This document shows positions 17,021 through 27,100 of a DNA stretch of 32,798 bases, piece by piece. The stretch spans positions 1 to 32,798 of the forward strand of contig DVIK01000073.1 of assembly GCA_018711385.1 (NCBI GenBank), read 5' to 3'. The DNA is from Candidatus Coproplasma avistercoris (GTDB taxonomy: Bacteria > Bacillota > Clostridia > Christensenellales > Borkfalkiaceae). The translations under genes and the position numbers were made by a program. Below the pieces are notes generated by a model. That model had not been told where the DNA came from. It saw only the letters and a program-made list of their open reading frames with translations, and searched no databases. Every line of letters begins with the position of its first letter. Within the stretch, counting starts at the first letter, position 1.

Positions 17021-17123
17021 CGGTCAACGCGGCAAAATTGTATATAAATGAACGGTTTTACGATTTTGTATAATTCCATTGCGCGCGCCTTTGGGTTAGT
17101 ATTATCGTAGATGAGGTGAATAC

Positions 17124-18428
17124 ATGAAAAATATCTTTATAAAGGCCGTCGCCGCCATCCTTGCGTGCGCGGCGGTAGCCGCGTGCGGCTGCGCGGACAA
17201 GGGCGGCACGGGAAATACCGGCAACACAGGCGGCACCGGCGGGGAAAAAGACCTGCCCATGGTCACGACGGACGGCGAAAAACTTGTGGACGAACATGGC
17301 GACGAGGTAATTCTGCGCGGCGTAAATGCCGGCGGACTGTTCGTCACCGAACACTGGATGACGGGATTTAATAAGAGCAATCCCAAGAACGACTACCTCT
17401 CGCTCAGCCGCACATTCATTTCAAGGTTCGGCGAAGAGGACACAAAGCAGCTGTGGGAGGAATACAGAAGCAACTGGTGGACGGAGGAGGACTTCGAAAA
17501 CTGTGCAGAGATGGGCATAAACGTCATCAGGCTGCCGTTTACCTACATGAACGTCGATTTTGCGGCGATAACCGACCTTGAAGACGCCGGGCAGAACTAT
17601 GATTTCTCCGCCCTCGACGAGTTCGTGGAGGCGGCGGCAGAGCACGGCATCTACACCATACTCGACCTGCACGGCGCCTACGGCTCGCAGAACGGGCAGG
17701 ACCACAGCGGCCAGATATTCGACACGGCCGAAGAGGTCACGTTCTATGAAAACGAGCAGCTCATAAGTCTTACGGTAAAGCTGTGGGGTGCGCTTGCTGA
17801 TCATTTCAGGACCAACTCCAACGTGATAGGCTACGACATTCTCAACGAGCCGGGCGAAAAGGCCGGGCTGACCGAAAAGAGGCACTGGGACTGCTTCGAC
17901 AGGATATACGACGCCATCCGCGCCACCGGCGACAGGCACATAGTAATATTCGAATCGTGCTGGGACGGCGCCAACCTGCCGCAGCCCTCGGAATACGGCT
18001 GGGAGACGTGCATCTATTCCTTCCATCACTATTCGGGCGACAATATAAGCTACGAACAGTTCTGCGAAAGCTGGGACAGCAAGATCGCCGAGATAGAATC
18101 GTGGGACTTCGGCGTGCCGCTGTATATGGGCGAATTTACCGCCTACGGCAAGGAGGCGCGTTGGTGGGACTACGCCCTCTCGCTGCTCAACGAACACGGC
18201 TGGCACTGGACCAGCTGGACTTACAAGGTGTGGGGCGGCATGGCGTGGGGAGTTGTCAACGTGCCTAACGACGGCGCGTATAAGGTCAATCCGGACGACG
18301 ACGGATACGAAGACATACTGGCAAAATTCGAACATCTTGATACTTCGGGCTGCGTGCGCTATACCTTCTCCGACGGGCGCACTCTCTTCGACATAATAAG
18401 TACTTATTCTGACGGCACAACGGCATAA
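17124..18428 (+). CDS. Glycoside hydrolase family 5 lipoprotein (endo- or exo-beta-glucanase)
   Basis: A 434-residue surface enzyme. The lipobox VAAC gives lipidated Cys21, followed by a short Gly/Thr/Asn linker (GTGNTGNTGGTGG) and a catalytic TIM barrel from about residue 45. GH5 landmarks are ILRGVNAGG, GINVIRLPF, ILDLHGAYGSQNG, the acid/base Glu242 in DILNEPGE, the HHY element near 301 and the nucleophile Glu337 in LYMGEFTA. The opening (LRGVNAGGLFVTEHWMT) recalls bacterial enzymes labelled endoglucanase or glucan 1,3-beta-glucosidase, so the substrate is a beta-glucan of uncertain linkage. GAGGTG precedes the ATG. The gene is divergent from a GH3 gene with which it would act: GH5 shortens the polymer and GH3 releases glucose. 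Confidence 0.93.
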   Translation: MKNIFIKAVAAILACAAVAACGCADKGGTGNTGNTGGTGGEKDLPMVTTDGEKLVDEHGDEVILRGVNAGGLFVTEHWMTGFNKSNPKNDYLSLSRTFISRFGEEDTKQLWEEYRSNWWTEEDFENCAEMGINVIRLPFTYMNVDFAAITDLEDAGQNYDFSALDEFVEAAAEHGIYTILDLHGAYGSQNGQDHSGQIFDTAEEVTFYENEQLISLTVKLWGALADHFRTNSNVIGYDILNEPGEKAGLTEKRHWDCFDRIYDAIRATGDRHIVIFESCWDGANLPQPSEYGWETCIYSFHHYSGDNISYEQFCESWDSKIAEIESWDFGVPLYMGEFTAYGKEARWWDYALSLLNEHGWHWTSWTYKVWGGMAWGVVNVPNDGAYKVNPDDDGYEDILAKFEHLDTSGCVRYTFSDGRTLFDIISTYSDGTTA

Positions 18429-18440
18429 CGGCGGCGGACA

Positions 18441-18470
18441 AAAGGCGGAGCTGAGGCTCCGCCTTTTTTT
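18441..18470 (+). terminator. Rho-independent terminator of the GH5 gene
   Basis: An 11-bp stem (18441-18451 with 18456-18466) ends in T7, 12 bases after the stop. From here to 18660 I see no gene or other signal. Confidence 0.93.
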
Positions 18471-18664
18471 ACGGGCCCGCATTTCGCATGGCGGAAGGGC
18501 GAGGCCGTCGGCACGCCCGCGGCGCACGGGGCTTACATTGCGGGCGGGAACGTCTGAACGGAAGATGTGTGCAGGCATAACTGAATGAAAAATACAGGAG
18601 CTGCCGGCCGTGTAAAAGTCGGAACGTATCTGCATGGCTCCGCGGTATTTTTGCCGCTATACTG

Positions 18665-18724
18665 TTGAAAAAACGGGAAAAGGTGTTATAATAGCTTTTG
18701 TAAAGGCAGACGCCCTTCGGGGCG
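18665..18724 (+). promoter_or_regulatory. Promoter and leader hairpin of the LytTR two-component operon
   Basis: TTGAAA at 18665-18670, a 16-base spacer and TATAAT at 18687-18692 preceded by TGT (extended -10). The leader then carries CGCCC-TTCG-GGGCG at 18711-18724, a 5-bp stem with a UUCG tetraloop, before a purine-rich SD region. Confidence 0.75.
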
Positions 18725-18788
18725 CGCCGCCTTGTCGCAGCTTTATTATAATTCCCGGCGCGGGAAGGAGCGGCGGGGAGGGGAGTGT

Positions 18789-19502
18789 ATGATAAAAATA
18801 GCCATAATAGAGGACGACGCCGCTCAGGAGGCCGAGCTCCGCGCATATCTCACAAAATATTTTTCCGAACTCGGCCGACGGATTTCGATAACGTCCTATG
18901 CCGCCGCCGATGCTTTTCTGGCGGTATTTGAAAGGCATAAGTTCAATATGATCTTCATGGACATAGAAATGCCGGGGACAAACGGAATGGAGGCTTCCCG
19001 CCTTCTGCGGCGGAAGGATGAGGACGTGCTGCTCTTTTTTGTGACGAATCTTGCCCAATATGCCTTGGAAAGTTACGAAGTTTCCGCCTTCGACTATGTG
19101 GTGAAGCCGGTAAACTACTATAATCTTGCGCTGAAAATGAAGCGCGCCCTCCGCATGCTGCGCAACACCGAAGAGCACGCCATGGTCATAAACGCCGCCG
19201 ACGGGCAGCACGTTATACAGGTTTCCGATATACGATATGTTGAGGTGATGGGCCACAATGTAACTTACCATACCGTAAACGGCGATTATTTTGTGGGATA
19301 CGGGTCGCTCAAAGCGATACGCGCCGAGCTCGAGCCGCATGATTTTGTCCTTTGCGACCGTTCGTTCCTGGTAAACCTTAAATACGTTACGGGCGTAAAT
19401 AAGTCCGACCTGTATGTCGGCAACGACGTGCTCAAGATAGCCAAGTCGAGGCGTTCGGCATTCATGCTCGCGCTGACTAAATATTTTTCCTGCGAGGAGT
19501 GA
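18789..19502 (+). CDS. LytTR-family response regulator (AgrA/LytR-like)
   Basis: A 237-residue cytoplasmic regulator. The receiver domain (1-120) has Asp9/Asp10, the phosphate-accepting Asp58 in FMDIEMPGTNGME, Thr86 and Lys106 (VVKP). The C-terminal LytTR DNA-binding domain (about 135-233) contains DIRYVEVMGHNVTYHT and CDRSFLVNLKYV. LytTR proteins bind pairs of short direct repeats about 21 bp apart. GGGAGGGGAG lies just before the ATG at 18789; the longer frame from 18732 starts at a non-ATG codon and has no signal. The stop overlaps the SD and start region of the kinase gene, so the two are coupled. The nearest downstream target is the GH3/repeat-protein operon. Confidence 0.94.
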   Translation: MIKIAIIEDDAAQEAELRAYLTKYFSELGRRISITSYAAADAFLAVFERHKFNMIFMDIEMPGTNGMEASRLLRRKDEDVLLFFVTNLAQYALESYEVSAFDYVVKPVNYYNLALKMKRALRMLRNTEEHAMVINAADGQHVIQVSDIRYVEVMGHNVTYHTVNGDYFVGYGSLKAIRAELEPHDFVLCDRSFLVNLKYVTGVNKSDLYVGNDVLKIAKSRRSAFMLALTKYFSCEE

Positions 19503-19504
19503 GC

Positions 19505-20854
19505 ATGAGCTATCTTTTCTGGTATAAGGTACTGTTTATCACCGAGCTTATCGTGGCGGAAGGAATGCTTGCCTATGCGGTTCCGCGCAGGCCAAAGTTT
19601 GCGCTCAGGCTCATCGGCGCCCTGCTCATCTGCTACGCCGCAGCCTTCCTGTATCCGCTCTTCGGCATAAATTATACATGGTACGGCTCTTCGATAATGT
19701 TTTTCGTGCTGTTCTGCGTCACCGTTGCGGGGCTTTGGTTTTGCTTTCGGGTGCGTTTTTCGAACGTGCTGTTCTGCGCGGTCACGGCCTATGCCGTCCA
19801 GCACATTGCATATGAAATCTTTTCGTTCATAAACATATTGCTGTTTGATTCCGACGTGTTTACAGATGTCGCGTACGGCAGCGATACTTTTCTGCCAAGC
19901 GCCATAGCCGGTGTCGGGCCGGTGGAGTATATAATATACCTGTTTGTATATACCTGCATATACCTTGTTTCGTACACGGTGCTTCACAGGCGCACGGCGC
20001 TCGGAATGACGCTCAGGTTCAATAACCTGTCCATTATCGGGTTTACCTCGCTGGTGCTTCTAACCGATATAGTGCTGTCCGCCGTTTCCCAATACGCATT
20101 GCCTGCAAGCGACAGGAGCTGGCAGCTGCTCGTGTGCATATACAATATACTCTGTTGCATCATAATTTTTTATATACATATGAGCATGGTCAAAAAACAG
20201 AACGCCGAATACGAAAAGGAGGTCATCAGCGAACTCTTCCGCCAATATCAGAAGAACTACCGCGTGCAGGAGGAGAGCATTCAGCTCATAAACCGCAAAT
20301 GCCACGACTTCAAACACCGCATACGCATGTTTGCAAGCGGCCAGGGCATTGCGGATAAAGAGGCGGTGGAAGAGCTTTCCGATCTCATCTCCATATACGA
20401 TACGTCCATACGCACCGGCAACGATGCGCTCGACATAATCCTGACGGAAAAGAGCCTTCTGTGCCGCGAAAAGGGGATAACGCTTACCTGCCTGGCAGAC
20501 GGCAAGAGCATATCGTTCATGAAGAGCGGCGAGGTATATGCGCTGTTCGGCAACATTCTCGACAACGCCATCGAGGCCGTAATGAATGTGGACGACCGCG
20601 ACAAGCGCTGCATAAACCTGCACGTCACGCGCAAAAGCGGAATAATCGCCATAAGTTCGGATAACTATTTTCAGGGCGAACTTGCTTTCACTGCGGACGG
20701 GCTTCCTAAAACCACCAAGGCGGCGGACGGCAACCACGGCTTCGGAATGAAGAGCATACGCGCGCTTGCCGAATCTTACGGCGGAATGCTGTATGTCACC
20801 GCAGACGACCATATATTCAGGATGAGCATAGTCATTCCGGACAATTTCAGCTAA
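19505..20854 (+). CDS. GHKL-type membrane sensor histidine kinase (AgrC-like)
   Basis: A 449-residue partner of the LytTR regulator. The first 220 residues hold about six membrane helices with very short outer loops, so it senses either a membrane-permeating or peptide-like signal or something presented at the membrane, not a soluble sugar through a large outer domain. A coiled segment follows, then the phosphorylation motif CHDFKH with His267, and a GHKL ATPase domain with N box FGNILDNAIEAV and glycine box NHGFGMKSIRALAESYGG. GAGGAG at 19494-19499 is five bases before the ATG at 19505; the GTG at 19499 overlaps that SD and is rejected. No pheromone precursor or AgrB-like protease is visible nearby. 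Confidence 0.92.
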   Translation: MSYLFWYKVLFITELIVAEGMLAYAVPRRPKFALRLIGALLICYAAAFLYPLFGINYTWYGSSIMFFVLFCVTVAGLWFCFRVRFSNVLFCAVTAYAVQHIAYEIFSFINILLFDSDVFTDVAYGSDTFLPSAIAGVGPVEYIIYLFVYTCIYLVSYTVLHRRTALGMTLRFNNLSIIGFTSLVLLTDIVLSAVSQYALPASDRSWQLLVCIYNILCCIIIFYIHMSMVKKQNAEYEKEVISELFRQYQKNYRVQEESIQLINRKCHDFKHRIRMFASGQGIADKEAVEELSDLISIYDTSIRTGNDALDIILTEKSLLCREKGITLTCLADGKSISFMKSGEVYALFGNILDNAIEAVMNVDDRDKRCINLHVTRKSGIIAISSDNYFQGELAFTADGLPKTTKAADGNHGFGMKSIRALAESYGGMLYVTADDHIFRMSIVIPDNFS

Positions 20855-20866
20855 TGGAACATTTTC

Positions 20867-20899
20867 AACGGGCCGGCCGCAAGCCGGCCCGTTTTTTTT
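20867..20899 (+). terminator. Rho-independent terminator of the LytTR operon
   Basis: Arms of 11 bp (20867-20877 and 20883-20893) with a T8 run. It ends the kinase transcript and separates it from the GH3 promoter. Confidence 0.94.
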
Positions 20900-20930
20900 C
20901 TTTACGGCTGTCCGCCGCAAAAGTGAAAAA

Positions 20931-20994
20931 TCGTGCAGTTTTTCGTTCGTTTCGTGCAAACGGTATTGTAATTATGAAAGTTTCGTGCTATATT
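20931..20994 (+). promoter_or_regulatory. Promoter of the GH3/repeat-protein operon with direct repeats
   Basis: TTGTAA at 20966-20971, a 17-base spacer and TATATT at 20989-20994 preceded by TGC. TCGTGC occurs three times: 20931-20936, 20952-20957 and 20983-20988. The first two are exactly 21 bp apart and lie just upstream of the -35, the arrangement expected for a LytTR activator; the third touches the -10. Confidence 0.55.
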
Positions 20995-21007
20995 CGAGGC
21001 GTCGGCA

Positions 21008-21024
21008 GGGAGGGCGGCCCTCCC
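21008..21024 (+). ncRNA. Leader hairpin before the second GH3 gene
   Basis: GGGAGGG pairs with CCCTCCC across a three-base loop, about 7 bases after the predicted transcription start. No T tract follows at once, so it is more likely a 5' stabilising hairpin than a terminator. Confidence 0.5.
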
Positions 21025-21065
21025 TTAAACCCGATAATATCTGATCGGAGGAAATTGAAGAGTAA

Positions 21066-24000
21066 ATGGCAAAGAAAGTGAAAGCCGGAAAGGTTAAACG
21101 CGGACTTGTTCCGCTGATCGTAAGCTGCGTGATTATAGCAATTCTTATAGTTGCGCTCTCAATAGGCAATACGATTGCCTTCAAGTACGCCACCGTTATA
21201 GACAGCGTGCTCTCGCAGCCCATAGTGGACGAGGAGGAGCGCGAGGCCGCCACTGCTTCCGGCCAGGAGCTGGCGCAGCGCATCGTTGAAGAGGGCGCGA
21301 TCCTGCTGAAAAACGATAACGACACCCTGCCGCTAAACACTGCGGAAAACGGCAGCGTCAACGTGTTCGGCTGGCATTCGATAGACTGGCTGTACGGCAC
21401 GGGCGGCGGCAACGTATCTTCGGGCGGCGTTCTGCCCGAGGATGACGACATAAGCAAGAATGTCGACCTCTACAAGGCGCTCAACGCATACGGCATCCGC
21501 TATAACAAGGACTTGTACGATATGTACTATAAGTACAAAAAGCCCTATCAGCTCGCGCGCGGATGGAAGGTGGACGAAATTCAGAACGCTATGCCGCTTG
21601 TGGAACCCTCCATAAGCGATAAGTCCTGGTACTCGGACAGCCTGCTGAACGGCGCCAAGGAATTTTCCGATACCGCCATCGTGGTGATTTCCCGCCTTGT
21701 GGGCGAGGGCGCGGACTGCTCCAAAGACCAGCAGCAAAAGGACGGCCCCAACGGAAAGTATTACGACAGGGAGAGGCACTTCCTTGAAATTTCCTCCGAG
21801 GAAGAGGAGCTGCTTACATATGTCGGCGCCAACTTTGAAAACGTAATAGTGCTCATAAACACCTGCAACCAGTTCGAGCTCGGTTTCCTCGATACCATAG
21901 AGGGGCTCGACAGCTGCCTGTATGTGGGTTATACGGGCACGCGCGCGGCAACCGCGCTTCCCGGCATTCTTTACGGTGAAGTTTCGCCCTCGGGCCATAC
22001 CCCCGACATATTCGCCTACGATCTGTTCACCAACCCCTCGGCAATATGGGGCACAAAGACGTATGCCGAAGGCGGCAGCTACCTCGACAAGGTCGCCGGC
22101 ATATATGTAGGCTACAAGTGGTACGAAACCGCCGACCACGAGGGCGTCTGGACTGCCGAAAACGGTTATCCCGGCGGCTACGACAGCGTCGTTCAGTTTC
22201 CCTTCGGCTTCGGCCTTTCCTATACGACTTTCGACTGGACTGTGGACGACATAAAGATCGACGGCGAGTCTGCCGAAGAGGGCGCTCAGTTAAAGGCGGA
22301 CAGCAAGGTGGAATTCACCGTAACGGTGACCAACACGGGCGAAAGGGCGGGGCGCGACGTCGTTGAGATCTACAATACGGCGCCCTATACGAAAGGGCAG
22401 ATAGAAAAATCGTTTGTAAACCTCGTAGGCTACGGTAAGACCAACGGAATTGAGCCGGACGCAAGCGAGACGATAACCGTTACCGTGGATATGTACGACT
22501 GCGCCTCTTACGACTGCTACGACCTCAACAAAAACGGCAACGCCGGCTACGAGCTGGATGCGGGCGACTATCTGTTCAAACTGCAGACGGACAGCCACAA
22601 CGTAAAGCAGGTTTCTTACGGCGGCGAAACGCGCGACGGCAGCTTTACGTTCAACATAGCCGAAACGCTGCTCATAAAGAACGATCCCGTGACGGGCGAA
22701 GAGGTAAAGAACCTGTTTACCGGCGAAGATGCGACAGACACCGTGCCCATAGACGGCATAACGGAAAATTTCACGCCGGAAATACCGTGGATATCGCGCG
22801 CGGATATGCCCACCCCTGCAACCGTGCAGGAACAGTTCAGCGCGGCGGGCAGGGCCAGAAACCCCGAACTTGCAGGCTTCGATAACATGGATATGACCCG
22901 CTGGAAGGAGTGGGACGCGCAGACGGGGCTTGACGCCTTCGGCAACGAAATAGATACTTCCCCCGTAACCTGGGGTGCGGACAGCGGGCTGCTGCTTGCG
23001 GATAGCAATGGCAATATAACCGAACTCGGGCAGGCGCTCGGCGCCGACTTCGACGATCCCCGCTGGGAAGAGGTGCTCGACCAGGTGACTTTTGACGAGG
23101 CGCTCGGCGTCATGAACCAGTACTACGGCTCCGCGGCGATAGCTTCCGTGGGCAAACCCCGCCTTACCGACCTGGACGGCCCCACGCAGATAAAGGGCTA
23201 CAACACCGCGCCGCGCGGCACGGGGTATCCCTCTATGGTAATAATAGCTGCAACGTGGGATCCCCGCATTGCATATGAATTCGGCAAATCCTACGGCGAC
23301 GATATGTCCGCGCTCGGCATAAGCGGCGTATGGGGATTTGCAAACGACCAGCACGTAAACCCGTTCTTCGGCCGCAACAACGAATCTCCTTCGGAAGATC
23401 CCTTCCTTGCGGGCACGACAATGTCAAACGCAGTGCGCGGCCTCAATACCCGCGGCAAGTATTCGTTTATAAAGCACTTTGCAACTTATGAATCGAGCGT
23501 TGAAAATACGTGGATGAGCGAACAGACTTTGCGCGAAACGGTGCTCAAAGCTCACCGCAAGGCGTTTGTGGAAGGCGGTTCGCTGGGCGCTATGACGAGC
23601 TACCAGAGCGTGGGCGCAGAAAAGTCCTCCAATTCAGAGGCGCTTTTGACGGGCGTTCTGCGCGGCGAATGGGGCTTCCGCGGTGCGATTACTTCCGACG
23701 CAATGGGCGGTGCGCACCAGTGGATGGAGGCGCTTATCCGCTGCGGCGGCAACTACGGGATGAACATAGAGCTGGGCGCGATGGGAATAAATTATTCCAC
23801 AACAGCTACAACAAACAGAATGCAGCACAGGATGCGCGATTCCGTTCACGAAATTTTGTATCAGTGGCTGCATGCGGACTATAACGCCCGTCAGTATGCC
23901 GCCAATCCCGACGCGGACGATAAATACAGCGCGTCGTCCTCGATAAATTCGTGGGTATGGTGGAGGCCGCTCATATACACCATAGATGTCGTCATGGGTT

Positions 24001-24104
24001 GCGTATTTGCCTTCTGGCTGTTCTGCGTGGCGGGCAATTATATAGCCGGCCTTAAGGCAGACGACAAACTGAAAGTCCCGACTGAAGGGGAGGAGGTTTC
24101 ATAA
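21066..24104 (+). CDS. Membrane-anchored glycoside hydrolase family 3, swapped domain order
   Basis: A 1012-residue enzyme, same architecture as the minus-strand GH3 but well diverged. Membrane helices lie near 14-38 and 960-990. The GH3 C-terminal domain comes first (about 70-390, ending FPFGFGLSYTTF), then a fibronectin-like domain (about 405-535), then the catalytic barrel (about 640-905). Lys803-His804 form the KH motif and Asp878 in GFRGAITSDAMGG is the expected nucleophile; Ala follows where Trp is usual, which may alter the subsite. Probable exo-acting beta-glycosidase. GGAGGA is 13 bases before the ATG, a long spacing. The stop TAA shares its last base with the next ATG (TAATG), so the next protein is made in step with the enzyme. 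Confidence 0.92.
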   Translation: MAKKVKAGKVKRGLVPLIVSCVIIAILIVALSIGNTIAFKYATVIDSVLSQPIVDEEEREAATASGQELAQRIVEEGAILLKNDNDTLPLNTAENGSVNVFGWHSIDWLYGTGGGNVSSGGVLPEDDDISKNVDLYKALNAYGIRYNKDLYDMYYKYKKPYQLARGWKVDEIQNAMPLVEPSISDKSWYSDSLLNGAKEFSDTAIVVISRLVGEGADCSKDQQQKDGPNGKYYDRERHFLEISSEEEELLTYVGANFENVIVLINTCNQFELGFLDTIEGLDSCLYVGYTGTRAATALPGILYGEVSPSGHTPDIFAYDLFTNPSAIWGTKTYAEGGSYLDKVAGIYVGYKWYETADHEGVWTAENGYPGGYDSVVQFPFGFGLSYTTFDWTVDDIKIDGESAEEGAQLKADSKVEFTVTVTNTGERAGRDVVEIYNTAPYTKGQIEKSFVNLVGYGKTNGIEPDASETITVTVDMYDCASYDCYDLNKNGNAGYELDAGDYLFKLQTDSHNVKQVSYGGETRDGSFTFNIAETLLIKNDPVTGEEVKNLFTGEDATDTVPIDGITENFTPEIPWISRADMPTPATVQEQFSAAGRARNPELAGFDNMDMTRWKEWDAQTGLDAFGNEIDTSPVTWGADSGLLLADSNGNITELGQALGADFDDPRWEEVLDQVTFDEALGVMNQYYGSAAIASVGKPRLTDLDGPTQIKGYNTAPRGTGYPSMVIIAATWDPRIAYEFGKSYGDDMSALGISGVWGFANDQHVNPFFGRNNESPSEDPFLAGTTMSNAVRGLNTRGKYSFIKHFATYESSVENTWMSEQTLRETVLKAHRKAFVEGGSLGAMTSYQSVGAEKSSNSEALLTGVLRGEWGFRGAITSDAMGGAHQWMEALIRCGGNYGMNIELGAMGINYSTTATTNRMQHRMRDSVHEILYQWLHADYNARQYAANPDADDKYSASSSINSWVWWRPLIYTIDVVMGCVFAFWLFCVAGNYIAGLKADDKLKVPTEGEEVS

Positions 24105-27100
24105 TGAATAATCCCGGAACGGAAAAGCCCGGATTCAGCTGGAAAAGGTTAAGGCTTGCGGTAGGCGTATTCCTGGCGGTGGTCGCGGCCGTTACGGCCG
24201 CGGCGCTGATCGCCGGCTCATATAAGGAGTGGAAAGATTATTACGACGAAGCGCTGGCGGAAAAGGAATACAACAAGTATATCCAAAGCCTGCCTCTTGA
24301 GCTCGTGTCGATAAGCGCCGCGCTTGCCGACGACGTCGTGTATTACGATAACGATACCGCCGAACCCGAAGTTTACGACTTCGTCGTTATGGCGAACTTT
24401 ACGGAAAAGGGCAGGGATTTTTCCCGCGAACTTTCGGCCACGGACTTCACCATACAGGTGCCCGATAATTTTGCAAGGGACGGCGGCACGATAGTGTTCA
24501 CCTATGTATGGACGCCGGAAGCCACCGGCGACGAGCCGCCCGTACCCGTAGAAAAGCAGACGGAGCTGAACATAACGCTCGTTCAGCCGGACGAAACGGT
24601 GTTCAAACTCATCGAGGCGCCCACCTACACGCAGGAGGGCTATGCCGAAAATATCAACGGCGAAAGGAAGATCCTGCCCGTTCTGAACGACGTGAATTAC
24701 GACTATACCGAATCCGATTCGGACGGCATTGCAAGGTTCCGCTATGAAGAGCTCAACATAACAATAAAAAAGCCTTTAATGTCGGAAATTTCTTTTAAGC
24801 TTACAAGTTCTTCGCGTACGGAGGAATACAACAACGTAAACTATAATTTCCTGGCGAATATCCCCGACGCAACACTTGCGTTCGATGAAGAGGCGCAGTC
24901 ATTCGTGATATCTGCGGAGGCGGGCAGAACGGTAACGCTCAACATGCTCAAAGCCGAAAACGGCAGCATAACCATTGCGGGAGAAGGCTCCGTATCCGTA
25001 GCCACCACGCTCACCGCCGCCAACCTTACGGTAAAATCCGGCGCAACGCTGCTCGTGAACACCGAAGGCGTTGGCATAAGTGCCGATTCGCTCAACTTCG
25101 AACGCGGCTCCACCGTAAACGTAAGCACATCGGGCGACGGCATAAGCCTCTACGGCTCCGCAGAGCTGTACGGCACGCTCAATGTAACTTACGCTCCCGG
25201 CACAAAGGCAAATACGGGCATATGCGCGCAGACCGAGGACGTAGTTATAGAAATAGGTTTCACGGCGGATATAACAATAAAAGATTACGAATGGGGCATA
25301 GCCAAGTTCAGCGGCGATGGCGACGGCAAGGTTCTGTTCCCTTTCGGTTATTCGGGCAGAAAGACGGGCACTCTTGAAGACGGCGAAACCCCCATAGTAT
25401 ATTATTCGGTTACCGACGGCTCGGGCGAACGCAACATCCTTTCCATGATAAACGTTACCACTACATGGTTGAACAGGCTTACAGAAGCAACTATAAGCCC
25501 GGACAGCGACTATACCGTTACAATGCAGCCTACGCTTGAAAGTACGGGACTTGCCAAGGCGGAGGGCAAGGATGATATAATCCTTCCCGCGCTAAACGGA
25601 ATGGACTATGCCTTCAGCGACGACGGAGAAACGACTACTTTCGTCCATTACGAAACGGGCATCAGCTTCGCGGTATCCGTTCCCGGCGAGCGCCTGACGC
25701 TGGGCGGCAATACCTATAACAGTCTCACCGCGCAGATGTACCTTTCTTCGGAAGATATGCAGGTAACCTATGCGGACGGTGCGTTCACGCTCACGGTGGC
25801 CGCCGGCAAAACGGTGGAATATCAGTCCGGCATTACCGCCACAAAAGATCTGATAATTGCGGGCAAAGGCGAGCTTTTGCTCAACGGACAGCTCAACCTG
25901 TCCGACGGCATGCTGACTGTAAAATCGGGCGCAGACCTTACGGTTATAAACGGCGACTTGCCTGTATTTGTTTCCGCATGCTGCTTCGAAGAAGGTTCAA
26001 CCGTAAACGTAACCACGACCTCCGGCGACGGGATTGAACTCAACGTAAACGGCAAAGACCGCGTATCCGTATTCGGTGGCACGCTGAACATTACAAGGGA
26101 GGCGTATGGCAATACCACGGGCATAGTAATACGCAACACCGGCATAGAAATCACCCTGAGTTCCGCCAGCCGCATTACGGTAACGAACTTCCAGTATCTG
26201 ATCGGCAGATGGAATATCGAAGGCGCAAACAACAAGCTGAATTTGCCCTTCGGCACGCAGGCAACCGCTGCGGGCGAACTTGCAGAGGGTGAAATATGCA
26301 GTTGGTATATAGTGGACGGCGACGGCAGGCAAAAGATACTTGTTGTCAACAATAGCGACGGCACCGCAACGGGCGGAGGTGTAATTTATTGCGTAGATGT
26401 CGTAATCGCACAGATGGAAAGCGGATATGCCGTAACGAAGGCGCCCACGCTCACCGAAACGGGCGAAGCCACGTTGGACGGGCACGGAACCATCGTGCTC
26501 CCCGCACTCAACAGAAAGGAATATTCCTTTGCGGGCGACGACGGAACAAAGGTTACCTTCACGCACTACGCAACGGGGCTTACTTTCGATGTGGCCGTAG
26601 AAGGCGAACGTCTGGCTTTGGGCGGCGTAACGTACAACAGCCTCACGGCGCAAATGTATCTTTCGGGCGACATTGCCGCATCGTATAAAGACGGCGTGTA
26701 CACGCTTACCGTTGCCAAGGGTAAAACTGCGGAATACCAGTCCGGGCTTACGGCGGCGGACATTGTAATCGCGGGTGAAGGCACGCTTTCATTGCACGGC
26801 CGGATCACCGCAAGCGGCTCGCTCACCGTAAAGTCGGGCGCAAGCCTCACGATCGAAGGCGGCACGGTAATATCTGCGGGCGAAATTGTGTTCGAGGCAG
26901 GTTCCTATGTGTACTGCTCCATAACGGAGGACGGCATAATCATAACGGGCGACGCCAAACTGCTCGGCACGCTGTATGTGGCGGCTGCGCCGAACAGCGG
27001 AAAAACCGGCCTTGTGTCGTCGGGCACAAATCATATAGATATAGAGCTCGGCTATTCCAGCGATCTCACGTTTGAAAACCTTTCATTCGCAATGGGAATG

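Noticed and set aside
18789-20854. Complete agr-type quorum-sensing system
   Set aside because: The kinase and regulator resemble AgrC/AgrA, but there is no AgrB-like protease or short pheromone precursor gene beside them.
20936-20944. VirR-box-like CAGTTTTTC in the GH3 promoter region
   Set aside because: Only one copy fits the CAGTTNTNC pattern; the required second copy at the right spacing is missing.
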